Assembly: GCA_000482145.1 (NCBI GenBank)
Contig: AUXH01000126.1
Span: 1-38,165, forward strand
Direction of reading: 5' to 3'
Length of the DNA stretch: 38,165 bases
DNA from: Strigomonas culicis
Taxonomy: Eukaryota; Euglenozoa; Kinetoplastea; Trypanosomatida; Trypanosomatidae
Both the position numbers and the translations under genes were made by a program. Shown one piece after another: positions 8,601-16,704 of this stretch (positions are counted from its first letter, which is position 1; each line of letters begins with the position of its first letter). The notes beneath the pieces are model-generated. The model worked only from the letters and a program-made list of their open reading frames with translations. It was not told the DNA's origin and ran no database searches.

Positions 8601-9566
8601 CTAGAAATCAACATCGCTCACTATGTCCCCAAAGCCGGCAAACGGATAATCAATAACTATCCTTCCTTCGTGTGAGTCCCCAAGCCCGCTATACAAGTCG
8701 CACTTACCATCGCTTCTCATCTCGATCCCAGATACAAACGCACAATCGATGAGACGAGGCAGCTTCGCCTCACATGGTGGGAAGCATCCCTTTGTCCCAA
8801 TGATTTTAAACGCGTGAACATCGTACGTTGCAGGATCAAACACATACGAAGTGCAGCAGTAGATCCGAAGTTGCACGTCGTTCTCTTGGTCCAACAAATA
8901 GCCGTGATGCGATATGCAACCCAGCATACCATTGGACAGCAGATACACTTGATTGGGCCCTCCCCAGGCATCGCCAAAGGGTCGATGATTGATGAGCTTG
9001 GCTGAGTTGATCACATCGACTGTTAGCTCCTCGATTTTGTCAATCGTTGCAAAACCGGTCAGGCAAGATCCCTCGGTGCGAAAATGTGTAAATACCCCGA
9101 TTCGCTTATCCGCCAACTCGATAAGACGAATATCCTTCATCATCGCTGGACCAGAAGTAAAGTATTTGAGATTGTCCGGGGTTCCTCTGTAAAACTCGCA
9201 GCAGTAGCCGCTGACGGAGCCCCCATTCTTTGTGACGTGAGTTCCACCGAACACCATCTCTCCATGAATCTTCACGACGAATGGATCCTCAAGGTTAAAC
9301 GTCAGCGCGTTGGGGACTCGCTCATAAACGTCTGGCGCAACCATTTCAAAGAGCATTGAATTCGAATGAACCCATTCATCAAATTTCTCTACGCGTCCGT
9401 AAATGTATTTCTTTCCCCCGTGTGTGAACGGAATGGAACAGTTGTACACGGAGTAATCATTCACACCTTTGAACGTTAACAGTTTTTTCTCATAGATTTG
9501 TTTTGTTGCCTCGAATTCGTCCTTTTCAGGCATCAAAGAACACGACTTAAACTGAAAGATGCCCAT
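8601..9566 (-). CDS. MTP: Beta-1,2-mannosyltransferase/phosphorylase, GH130/GT108-like (array copy 5)
   Basis: The 321-residue protein is of the second sub-type, shared with copy 6. The motifs are [16 protein letters not shown] (about 32-47), [10 protein letters not shown], the acid motif LEDPF with Asp94, [84 protein letters not shown] and [18 protein letters not shown]. Features shared with copy 6 but not with copies 1, 3 and 4 are the CLTGF segment, CISHHGY, the PRL-D-C spacing, and a longer N-terminus starting Met-Gly. The N-terminus (MGIFQFKSC) has Gly2 but Phe at position 6, which makes myristoylation doubtful. An alternative start is Met12, at 9533. The C-terminus is SDVDF. Confidence 0.88.
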   Translation of the reverse strand: MGIFQFKSCSLMPEKDEFEATKQIYEKKLLTFKGVNDYSVYNCSIPFTHGGKKYIYGRVEKFDEWVHSNSMLFEMVAPDVYERVPNALTFNLEDPFVVKIHGEMVFGGTHVTKNGGSVSGYCCEFYRGTPDNLKYFTSGPAMMKDIRLIELADKRIGVFTHFRTEGSCLTGFATIDKIEELTVDVINSAKLINHRPFGDAWGGPNQVYLLSNGMLGCISHHGYLLDQENDVQLRIYCCTSYVFDPATYDVHAFKIIGTKGCFPPCEAKLPRLIDCAFVSGIEMRSDGKCDLYSGLGDSHEGRIVIDYPFAGFGDIVSDVDF

Positions 9567-11741
9567 TGCTGTTGGATGGGTGTGGGTGTGTGTTCTTTTG
9601 TTATTATTGTCACTTTTGGTGTTGCTTGTTTGTTTGCGTTAATCTTTTTTTTTGTATAGTTGATGCTATTATGTGTATTATGATTTTTTGAGAGTTGTGG
9701 TTAGTTAGTTAGTTAGTTTATTTGTTTTCTTGTGTTTGTTTAACTTTTAGTTTTTTTGTTGTTGTTATTATTCTTCTTTCTGTTGGTATAATGGAGAAAA
9801 AAAAGAAAAAAAGTTACTGAGAATTAACAAGAAAAAGAAGTCGAAAAGAGTTTGATTTAGTTTAATGATAGAAGAAACAAATGAAAAGGAAACGAAACAA
9901 AAAAAAAGAGAAATTAAAAAAGTCAGATTTAACGAGAATACGTACACTGATAAGAACAAAAAAAAACTTAGAGTTGTTGAGGATGTGCAACAAATAGAGA
10001 AAGAGAGAGGGGAAAAGAGAAAATTGCTCAACGGTGAACAAAAGACGCTGTTGACGATCGTCGATGTGTCCGTGGGACTTTTTGCGCGCTGAGCAGCACG
10101 TATTTCAGAAAAAAGGAAAGGGGGAAATGTAACGTAGTTCATTCAAAGAATGCCACAGCGAAGTACCTGTTCCAATTTTTAACATTGGTTAAGCATCTTA
10201 TTCTTCTTTACCTTTTTCAGTGAAAAAAAAACGGTAAATATTTTTGAGAAAAACAAAAGAGAGAAAACAAAGAAAGAAAATTCACCTGTATAACTATTAC
10301 CATATACATATAAAAGTAAAAAAAAAAACAATTGAGTGCTTTTTTTTTTTTTGGACAACCTTTTGATGTGTTTATTTATCAAGTTGAACTTGCAACGTGC
10401 AGGCGCATGCTTATGTATATATATATATATATATATGTTTGTGTGTGTGCGTGGTCTGTCCCTATTCTATTACAATATTACGACTTTATCTTAGTTATCG
10501 GAAGATAGAATATTGGGTATTTTTTTTTTCTTTTTATTGATCTAGTAGAACTCAATCGTTATTTTTGTTGAAGCACTCTCCTTATGCGTGGGGTGCTTTC
10601 TACCACAGCCTTTTCACCGAAACTCTCGTGCATGTAAACGCAATATATGAATAATGCACATGCAATACAGAAAAGGAAAAGAACAAGTAAACGGCGAAAA
10701 TGTATGGCTGAAAGTAAAGGTCAAAATGAGAAGAAAATGCCAGCGACGAAAACAAAACTGCACACTGCCCAATAAAGAAAAAAAAAATGGTAATAGTATA
10801 AGTTAAATTGGTAAGAGTAACAAACGCAACCGGCAGAAGAAGAAAAAGGTACTGTGCTCAATATTTACTTAATCAGCCTATCGTGAAACCTGAAAAGAAA
10901 GAGAAGAAAAAAGGATGTCAACACTAGCAGAAGAAACAGGAAGAAAAGAACGGGTCATTCATCGATCAATGATTACGAAGTGGTCTCATTGTACGTTTAT
11001 AAATGCATCCAACTCTTTTGTGCTATAGTGAGCATTATTTACTTTCTACTTACTTTTATTTACAATGAAGTGACTTGTTTAATTGCTCTTAACAAATGAT
11101 GAAAGTCCTGTTCTTTGTTTTGTCTGTTAGAATGCTTTTTTTTTTCCACTGGTGTTTATGATATTATCCCTTTTTGTACGTTTATTTGTTTTCTTTTGTT
11201 GTTGTTGTTGCTCTTATTAATTTATAGGTTCACGGCTGTTTTCTTTTTTTTTCCGTAATACTGAGCTATCATTTAATTAGTTCATTTATTTTCCTTATAT
11301 TATTTTATTTTATGTATTATCAAGCGAATTGTTAATATATGCTTTTAATAATTTATACAGATGAAAAACAATAAAAGGAGAAAAAAGTGTCAAAATAAAA
11401 AAAACTCAAAGAAAGAGTGGGGAAAAGGAAATGAACCATTAAAGTGGTGAAAGAAAACTTTTGAAGTATTAGGGTAAAAGTATCTCTAATTCCATTTCTT
11501 TCTTCTTTTAATTTTGTTGTTGCTATTGCTGTTGTTCTTATTCTGTTTCTTTTTGTGGATGTGTGCGTGTATATATAAAAAGAGACTAGCAAAGCGATGA
11601 AAAAGAAAAAAAACTAATAAAAAACGAAAGAGAACAGGAAAAAAAATCTCGGATATTGAACCTCATGTCAGTGCCAATGTAGGGGATAACCAAAGAAAGA
11701 AAAAAACAACGCAAAAAAAGAAAACATGGGAGTCCGATAAA
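9567..11741. other. 2.2 kb gene-free gap inside the array
   Basis: This is the longest gene-free stretch of the window. It is made of A/T runs, GA-rich stretches and a TA repeat at 10416-10436. Frames at 9768-10142 (minus), 9865-10092 (plus) and 11353-11592 (minus) are repeats of Phe/Ser or Lys/Glu without domains. I see no remnant of a seventh array copy and no recognisable RNA gene. Confidence 0.55.
10416..10436. repeat. TA dinucleotide repeat
   Basis: About ten uninterrupted TA units lie in the gap upstream of array copy 5. A similar TA run lies at 13143-13166 downstream of the methyltransferase gene. Confidence 0.95.
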
Positions 11742-12731
11742 TTAGAAGTCTAAGTTACTTGTAATCTTTCCGTGACCTTCAAAAGGATAGTCAATGACCA
11801 TACGTCCCTGTTCGGTATCGCCAACACCACTGTACAAATCGCACTTTCCGTCATCACGCATGGTAATACCAGAAACGAAGACACAATCATCTAGGCGGGG
11901 AATCTTAGGCTCAGAGGGGGGGAAGCATGTCTTGGTCGCTAAGATCTTATAAGCGTAAACCTTGGAGGAAGAAGGCTCAAAGACAAAGGAAGTGGCACAG
12001 TACACGTTTACCTTGGCACCAGTGTCATCGAGCTTCACGTACCCGTGATGAGAAATGCAGCCCACCTTACCCGTAGAGAGAAGGTACGCTTGGTTCACAC
12101 CACCCCATGCATCACCGAACGCCGAGTGATCAATGGGGACAGCCGAATCGATGACTTCAGCGCTCAGCTCATCCATCGAACCAATGGTGATGAAGCCAGT
12201 GAGGCAAGTGGTTGCAGTTTTGTGGTGTGAAAACACTCCAATACGGTCATCGGCAAGTTGAACAAGACGAATATCCTTCATCTTCTTCGGTCCCGCGGTG
12301 AAGTACTTGATGTCATCGATCGGGCCGCGGTAAAAGTTGCAGAAGTAGTCACAGCACTTACCCTTGTTCTTTGTCACACACACGCCACCGAACACCATCT
12401 CGTCATGGATCTTCTGCACGTACGGATCCTCCAGCTCGTAAATCATCGAATTGTCGACAAATGTGAATTCATCCTTTCCAGTCTCCTTAAACAGGCGAAC
12501 CTTAGAGTTGACCCATTCCGCTCGGCGCTCCACACGTCCAAAGACGTGGCGGACACCGTTAATGGTAAAAGGGCAGGAGCAGTTGTACACATCGTATCCG
12601 TCCACACCCTTAAATTTAATCAAGACGGACTCTGTAACAACCTTATCCTTTTCAAACTGCAAGCGCTCAGGAATCATGGTACAATCCGGAACGAACACCT
12701 TCGGCTTCGACTGAGAGGAGAAGTTGCCCAT
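11742..12731 (-). CDS. MTP: Beta-1,2-mannosyltransferase/phosphorylase, GH130/GT108-like, with N-myristoylation signal (array copy 6)
   Basis: At 329 residues this is the longest copy. The motifs are FKGVDGYDVYNCSCPF (about 40-55), FGRVERRAEW, the acid motif LEDPY with Asp102, FGGVCVTKN, MKKMKDIR-like spacing (PKKMKDIRL), [54 protein letters not shown] and EQGRMVIDYPFEGHGKI. HEGR is changed to EQGR, and CFPPSEPK replaces CFPPC. The extended N-terminus MGNFSSQSK fits the N-myristoylation rule (Gly2, Ser6, basic residue soon after), which suggests membrane attachment of this copy. It pairs with copy 5 by shared sub-type motifs and is the array member closest to the strand switch. Membrane targeting is inference; enzymatic role is from the family. 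Confidence 0.88.
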   Translation of the reverse strand: MGNFSSQSKPKVFVPDCTMIPERLQFEKDKVVTESVLIKFKGVDGYDVYNCSCPFTINGVRHVFGRVERRAEWVNSKVRLFKETGKDEFTFVDNSMIYELEDPYVQKIHDEMVFGGVCVTKNKGKCCDYFCNFYRGPIDDIKYFTAGPKKMKDIRLVQLADDRIGVFSHHKTATTCLTGFITIGSMDELSAEVIDSAVPIDHSAFGDAWGGVNQAYLLSTGKVGCISHHGYVKLDDTGAKVNVYCATSFVFEPSSSKVYAYKILATKTCFPPSEPKIPRLDDCVFVSGITMRDDGKCDLYSGVGDTEQGRMVIDYPFEGHGKITSNLDF

Positions 12732-13234
12732 GGTTCTTTATGTCTGTTTATTTATTTATTTTTGTAATGTGTGTTTTGCTTTTGTGTTTGATTGATGAAA
12801 TGTAAGATGAAAAGGAAAAAATAGTATCAAATAAATAAATAAATAAAATGATGATTATAATAAATTAATTAATTAATTCTTTTTTTTATTGTATATAAAA
12901 AAGAAGGCCGAAGAAGAAAGAGGAATTTGAGAGAATGAAACCCTAGTATATGGAGATATGGGAGTTAATGATTAAAAACGCCGAAAATAACAAACGAAAA
13001 GGAAAGAGAGAGGAAGGACATGGAGGAAGGAGAATGGAATAACGTATTAATAGTAGAAAAACATGGCACGCGAAAAAAAAAAAACGTAACTAAAAAAAGT
13101 TTTTGAGATCCACTTAAACACTGGCTCCATTTCATTAATACGTATATATATATATATATATATATACATATATGTCTATCTATTTATTAATGGATTAAAG
13201 ATACAAATACTAAATGGTAAAGATACGAAAACAC
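12732..13234. other. Intergenic region between array copy 6 and the methyltransferase
   Basis: This AT-rich stretch contains TTTA/AATA repeats around 12750-12880 and a TA run at 13143-13166. It holds the 5' region of copy 6 and the 3' UTR of the methyltransferase. I see no gene. Confidence 0.6.
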
Positions 13235-13939
13235 CTATAATTTTACGAAAGACACTACATCCTTTCCATGAAAAAATGGAGTTATTTTTTTTTCTTGCGC
13301 AGAAAACAATGTCTGTGCAATCCACTCGAAAGTTGCATCACTGAAAAAGCAAACATGCGTCTTATCACGGATATAATGCCAATTCTGAAACTTAGCAACT
13401 GAACCCTCCGCACGCTTTGTCATTATAACAAGAATTCCGCCTGGCTTTAGAACACGCCACAATGACTTTAGCACTGTTCCTGGCGAGTGCAAATGTTCCA
13501 CCACTTCTGTACTGGTAATAAAGTCATATTGATTGTCATGTGAAAAAATATCCTCTTGTGTTGCAGGGAAAAAATACTTGTCATAGTTTACAACACTGAA
13601 TTTAGTATCATTGGAGGTAAGAATAGACGCAAGCACCGGGGCAGGTCCACAACCAAAATCAAGTCCGATGCGTTTGTCCTCGCTTTCTGCAAAAAAATCA
13701 AAAACTGGTTGCGCCGCGCGGGACAAAAATGCGCGGTAACCATCGTCCTCAATATTATTTTCGTGCAGGCAGTATTCTTCCTTCTCTGCTTCTTCTGAAA
13801 CGTAGTTTTGTGGGTCCACAAAGATGAGAGAGCATATAGGGCATTTGTAATACACTCGCAGGCGGTCTTTGTGAAAGACAGCGCCCTCACCACAGGGGCA
13901 AAGCGGGCACGAAAGAAGAGTCGACGACGCCGAGCGCAT
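13235..13939 (-). CDS. Bacterial-type class I SAM-dependent methyltransferase with N-terminal zinc ribbon
   Basis: The 234-residue protein has an N-terminal CPLC (11-14) and CPIC (33-36) pair forming a zinc ribbon. The motif LHENNIEDDGYRAFLSRA (about 58-75) and then a Rossmann methyltransferase domain follow: SAM-binding DFGCGPAP (94-101), STEVVEHLHSP (143-153) and LKPGGILVIMTKR (164-176). This layout is typical of a small methyltransferase family common in bacteria and suggests horizontal acquisition; the substrate is unknown. It is the first gene of the left cluster. The frame continues upstream to 14032 but only through the pyrimidine tract, so the ATG at 13939, 11 bases after the likely splice AG, is the start. 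The gene is AT-rich compared with the later right-hand genes. Confidence 0.85.
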   Translation of the reverse strand: MRSASSTLLSCPLCPCGEGAVFHKDRLRVYYKCPICSLIFVDPQNYVSEEAEKEEYCLHENNIEDDGYRAFLSRAAQPVFDFFAESEDKRIGLDFGCGPAPVLASILTSNDTKFSVVNYDKYFFPATQEDIFSHDNQYDFITSTEVVEHLHSPGTVLKSLWRVLKPGGILVIMTKRAEGSVAKFQNWHYIRDKTHVCFFSDATFEWIAQTLFSAQEKKITPFFHGKDVVSFVKL

Positions 13940-13950
13940 CGAACCCACGC

Positions 13951-14000
13951 CTTTTAAACACAAGTGAAAGAAAAAAAAAAAAGACAAGGGAAAAAGGAGA
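13951..14000 (-). promoter_or_regulatory. Trans-splice acceptor that sets the methyltransferase start
   Basis: On the minus strand CTCTCC plus T runs (complement of 13968-14000) lead to the first AG in TTTAAAAG at 13951-13952, leaving an 11-base 5' UTR before the ATG at 13939. The upstream ATG at 14032 would be removed. Confidence 0.55.
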
Positions 14001-14078
14001 GAAGGGCAAGTGAAAAAAGAGCACGCAGCCAAATAGAGTCAGCATTGTTTGTTTTCAATATGCAAAGCGCCGAGACGA

Positions 14079-14113
14079 GGGCTGGTCGTGGCGGGGGAAA
14101 GGGGGCGGAGGGG
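14079..14113 (+). promoter_or_regulatory. G-run cluster with G-quadruplex potential, left GC island
   Basis: The plus strand carries runs of G at 14079-14081, 14093-14097, 14101-14105 and 14110-14113, enough for a G-quadruplex. The plus strand is the template for the leftward transcription unit. A GC palindrome (ggggcgcccc) overlaps its right end. Confidence 0.5.
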
Positions 14114-14274
14114 CGCCCCCACCGCGAGCAGCAAAGGCACGCCCCGCCTTGCGGCAGGCACCAAGCATAAAGAGGAAAGGAGAAAAGACGGGGGCGACGC
14201 GCGTGACCCAAACAGTTCCCCCCCGCTTTCGGGGCGTCGGGTAGAAGCGGGCCGCCGCTATGAAAAAAAACAGC

Positions 14275-14281
14275 AAAAAAA
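14275..14281 (-). terminator. Pol III T-run terminator of tRNA-Asn
   Basis: Seven A on the plus strand, T on the transcribed sense, start one base after the tRNA 3' end. A second A run lies at about 14263-14270. Confidence 0.75.
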
Positions 14282-14282
14282 G

Positions 14283-14355
14283 CTCCTCCCGTTGGATTCG
14301 AACCAACGACCTGTAGGTTAACAGCCTAACGCGCTGCCGACTGCGCCAGGGAGGA
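14283..14355 (-). tRNA. tRNA-Asn (anticodon GTT)
   Basis: This 73-base cloverleaf is on the minus strand. The 7-bp acceptor stem TCCTCCC pairs with GGGAGGA, with discriminator G. The D arm is GGCGCAGTCGGCAGCGC, the anticodon loop is CTGTTAA with GTT at 14320-14322, and the T arm is CGTTG-GTTCGAAT-CCAACG. The B box GGTTCGAATCC is intact and there is no intron. The gene points left, away from tRNA-Lys. Confidence 0.95.
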
Positions 14356-14433
14356 CCTGAACTCCACCGTCCAGCGCTAGTGATTACACATGTATTTGTT
14401 GAATACATGCTTTGGGATGCGACAGGGTCATAA

Positions 14434-14506
14434 GCTTCCCTAGCTCAGTCGGTAGAGCGCACGGCTCTTAACCGTGTGGTCGTGGGTTCGATCCCCACGG
14501 GGAGCG
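14434..14506 (+). tRNA. tRNA-Lys (anticodon CTT)
   Basis: This 73-base cloverleaf is on the plus strand. The acceptor GCTTCCC pairs with GGGGAGC (one T-G pair), with discriminator G. The D arm is AGCTCAGTCGGTAGAGC, the anticodon loop is CTCTTAA giving CTT, and the T arm is CGTGG-GTTCGAT-CCCCACG. The B box GGTTCGATCCC is intact and there is no intron. Its 5' end lies 78 bp from that of tRNA-Asn, in divergent orientation. Confidence 0.95.
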
Positions 14507-14507
14507 C

Positions 14508-14516
14508 TTTTTTTTT
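14508..14516 (+). terminator. Pol III T-run terminator of tRNA-Lys
   Basis: Nine T start two bases after the tRNA discriminator base. Confidence 0.8.
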
Positions 14517-14712
14517 GTTTCTCACAGCCGGATGTCCGCGTCCGCGCTGGAGCAGCATAGCAGCGCACGCCGGCCCCCCGCTGTTGTTTTTTTCGCGGGC
14601 CCCGAAAAAGTAGCCCGGCATCCTCACGCCCCCGTCGTTGCGTCGCTCCAACCCCTTCGCTGTTCGAGAACAGAGGAGGGGGGCGCCCCCGCTCTCTCCG
14701 AGCCGAGCCAGG

Positions 14713-14758
14713 CCCGCCCCCCCCGCCCCCGACCCCCCAACCCCGGCCCCCGAGCCCC
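14713..14758 (-). promoter_or_regulatory. C-run cluster, G-quadruplex potential on the minus strand, right GC island
   Basis: The plus strand has seven C runs in 46 bases (14713-14715, 14717-14724, 14726-14730, 14733-14738, 14741-14744, 14747-14751 and 14755-14758). The complementary minus strand, template for the rightward unit, is therefore a strong G-quadruplex candidate. A 12-bp palindrome gggggcgccccc lies just left, at 14679-14690. Confidence 0.55.
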
Positions 14759-15098
14759 ACACAAACGGCCGCCCACACCCCATCGGTCGGCACACCAATA
14801 AGCAACAGGCATAGCCACTGTTCATATTATTGTGTATTATTCTTATTCATTATCATGGACACATATTTACATATAAATGAGTGCATTATTATATATATAT
14901 GTATATATACATGCCACTCCTTTCTTGACACCCATTGTTTCTTCTTTTACAAACATGTTTATATTAGCCTTGCACGTTCATAGGCTGAGAACGTTATAGA
15001 AGGAAGATTCATTTCAATAGGTGCCTTGCCGCGGTCATTTGCGGCAGTTGTTTTACTACTTTTCATAGGTAGATCCATTTCATTCTCAGGTCCTCGTC

Positions 15099-15782
15099 AT
15101 GCACTTTTATATGTGGCTACCTGTCGAACTGGAGCCCGAGTACCGGGAAGGTTTTGTGTGTGACGCATGCAGCCGAGAATTTTTAGAAGGGCCCTTTTAC
15201 CACGCGGAGGAAACGGGCGTTGACTATTGCTCAGAATGTGGCAGCAAAAGCGGGTTCAGTGTTTTTCTAGGAACTGTCGCCTCGATTATATTCTTGAAGG
15301 ACGACACTGTTTTGAAAGATAACGATACCAACGCAGTCGTTGCCTTTGCCTACAAAACAAATCGCGCTACAACTTATTTTTTCTTTACAAACGGTTCGTC
15401 AGCCCAAGTTGTACGAAGGGGTAAAAAAGAGATCAAGGTTCTTTTATTCGCTTCAAATACACAACAGATACAGGTTATTAGCCAAATAGAGGAAAAGTTT
15501 CCATGGATGAGAACGTTTGAAGAACATATAGAGAGAGAGATTAGGCTTCATGATGTACCACCATTGCTTCCGAATGAAGAAAATCGTATTTTTTTAAACG
15601 ATTATGAGATTACGAAGGAGCAGATAACATTGTCTTTTAACAATGGCTTTCGTCAGGTGCTTGACTACAAGGAAGGAATTGAAATACTGTTCCGCCAACA
15701 GCACGTGGTGTCACTGTTCAAGGACGGTGAACTGTGTTTTGATAAGAAACTCTTTCAACACAATGTTGCTGAAGAGGAATAA
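15099..15782 (+). CDS. Conserved-looking hypothetical protein with N-terminal zinc-binding motif
   Basis: The 227-residue protein is the first gene of the right cluster. Residues 21-47 read CDAC-x10-H-x8-CSEC, with YHAEE and DYCSEC around it. This resembles a shortened ZZ- or C1-like zinc finger, which in those families binds proteins or lipids. The rest is a mix of predicted beta strands and charged helix (for example PWMRTFEEHIEREIR), with a C-terminal stretch ITLSFNNGFRQVLDYKEGIEILF that I do not recognise. There is no signal peptide or membrane segment. Two AGs, at 15067-15068 and 15088-15089, could serve as splice acceptors close to the ATG. The codon composition is AT-rich. I do not assign a function. 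Confidence 0.75.
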   Translation: MHFYMWLPVELEPEYREGFVCDACSREFLEGPFYHAEETGVDYCSECGSKSGFSVFLGTVASIIFLKDDTVLKDNDTNAVVAFAYKTNRATTYFFFTNGSSAQVVRRGKKEIKVLLFASNTQQIQVISQIEEKFPWMRTFEEHIEREIRLHDVPPLLPNEENRIFLNDYEITKEQITLSFNNGFRQVLDYKEGIEILFRQQHVVSLFKDGELCFDKKLFQHNVAEEE

Positions 15783-16126
15783 TGTAGTACCTCACATGGT
15801 CACGATTGCAGTGCACGTTCTCTACCTGTCTGACTAACTGATGTGGCCTTTTGTACATGTTGTTTATTATTTTTCTTGTTCTTTATTGGTATTCAGCCGA
15901 GAAGACAAATATATATGCGTGTGCAAAGAGTCAATTGGACACTAATTCACAAATAGGAAATAAAAATGATACATACATCAACTTGAATTGTGAAAACATA
16001 TTACGATTACTCTCCTTATTTCTGTTATTTTGCGTTGCTTTGGTACTGCATTTTTTTTTTTATGAATAACACGCACATAAGTCCATTAGCATATAACAAA
16101 AATAACTGCCACTAAGCCTGCTGATA

Positions 16127-16333
16127 ATGCGAGTAGTCTCTCTGCTCTTGCGGAAAAATGAGTACGCTATTGATTTAAAAATGCTTGAGAATAATAAAAA
16201 ACTTGAAAAGAAAAAAGCACAATTGCCTTTAACGGAAATTGTTCGCCAATCTGCTCGAATGGCGTGGGAAAAGTCAAAGAGCACGATGAATTTTTTTTTC
16301 CCTGAGGGTTATCGTGGAGGACCTGGGAAATGA
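16127..16333 (+). CDS. Possible small basic protein (68 residues)
   Basis: This short frame is unusual for the intergenic DNA because its peptide is not low-complexity. It has a hydrophobic start (MRVVSLLL), a charged stretch (NNKKLEKKKAQ), then LPLTEIVRQSARMAWEKSKSTMNFFFPEGYRGGPGK. It is on the coding strand, in the middle of a gap large enough for a gene. A T-run at about 16050-16061 followed by AG at 16079-16080 could provide a splice site, leaving a 5' UTR of about 46 bases. Size and composition would suit a small organelle-complex subunit, but that is only a guess. I recognise no family. Conservation in other trypanosomatids would decide. Confidence 0.45.
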   Translation: MRVVSLLLRKNEYAIDLKMLENNKKLEKKKAQLPLTEIVRQSARMAWEKSKSTMNFFFPEGYRGGPGK

Positions 16334-16638
16334 AGACGTTGATCTGCTCTTTTGTCTTCATGTAACGGAAGCAACTTTATCGGCTTGCACACATCTACGA
16401 CTCCAATGTGCTTGCTTTCGCTCATTTTTTTGTCGTTGTTGTGAGTGTTGGCTAAGCCAAAACAGTGTGAAGAATTGAGGATTTATGGGGGGAAATGTAC
16501 AAAGAATTATGCTATTACCGCTTTTACTTTCTGTGATTCCCTTCGCTTCACAAAACTTACTGTTACTATTATAATCATTATTATTATCATCATTGTTGTC
16601 ATTGTTGTGTTTTTTACTTTAGTTACTGAGAATGCAGC

Positions 16639-16666
16639 TTTTGTCTCTTTTTCCTTTTTTTTTTAG
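16639..16666 (+). promoter_or_regulatory. Trans-splice acceptor of the small Cys-rich protein gene
   Basis: A strong pyrimidine tract (TTTTGTCTCTTTTTCC plus T9) ends in TTAG at 16665-16666, 38 bases before the ATG at 16705. Confidence 0.6.
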
Positions 16667-16704
16667 GTTTCCTCAAATAAGCAACCTCTTTTTAAAAAAG
16701 CACA

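Larger units (their letters stand above)
13940..15098. promoter_or_regulatory. Divergent strand-switch region, probable bidirectional Pol II start region
   Basis: All genes left of this interval are on the minus strand and all protein genes right of it are on the plus strand. In trypanosomatids such divergent switches are where polycistronic Pol II transcription starts. Here the interval holds two head-to-head tRNA genes, each with a Pol III T-run, between two GC islands (about 14060-14265 and 14515-14815) that contrast sharply with the AT-rich DNA around them. The stretch 14820-15098 returns to AT-rich DNA, with a TA-rich segment near 14890-14915, and leads to the first right-hand gene. The frames predicted over the GC islands (for example minus 14440-14805) are overlapping Gly/Arg/Pro translations on several frames and include the tRNA, so I do not accept them. 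Confidence 0.7.
15783..16704. other. Intergenic region around a possible small gene
   Basis: This AT-rich interval holds the 3' UTR of the zinc-motif gene, a candidate 68-residue gene (16127-16333), and an ATT-rich repeat near 16570-16600 before the splice tract of the next gene. I see nothing else supportable. Confidence 0.55.

Noticed and set aside
9768..10142. 124-residue minus-strand frame, Phe/Ser-rich
   Set aside because: It is low-complexity translation of A/G-rich DNA with no domain and no link to the array family.
10570..10595. Possible AGCAC...GTGCT stem-loop
   Set aside because: The stem is only about six or seven pairs with a wobble, there is no T-run or RNA-gene box nearby, and such hairpins are expected by chance in 2 kb.
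14055..14825. Several long frames over the GC islands, on both strands
   Set aside because: They overlap one another in many frames, run through the tRNA genes, and are Gly/Arg/Pro-rich products of GC skew rather than proteins. One contains the phrase-like translation of a tRNA, a known annotation artefact.
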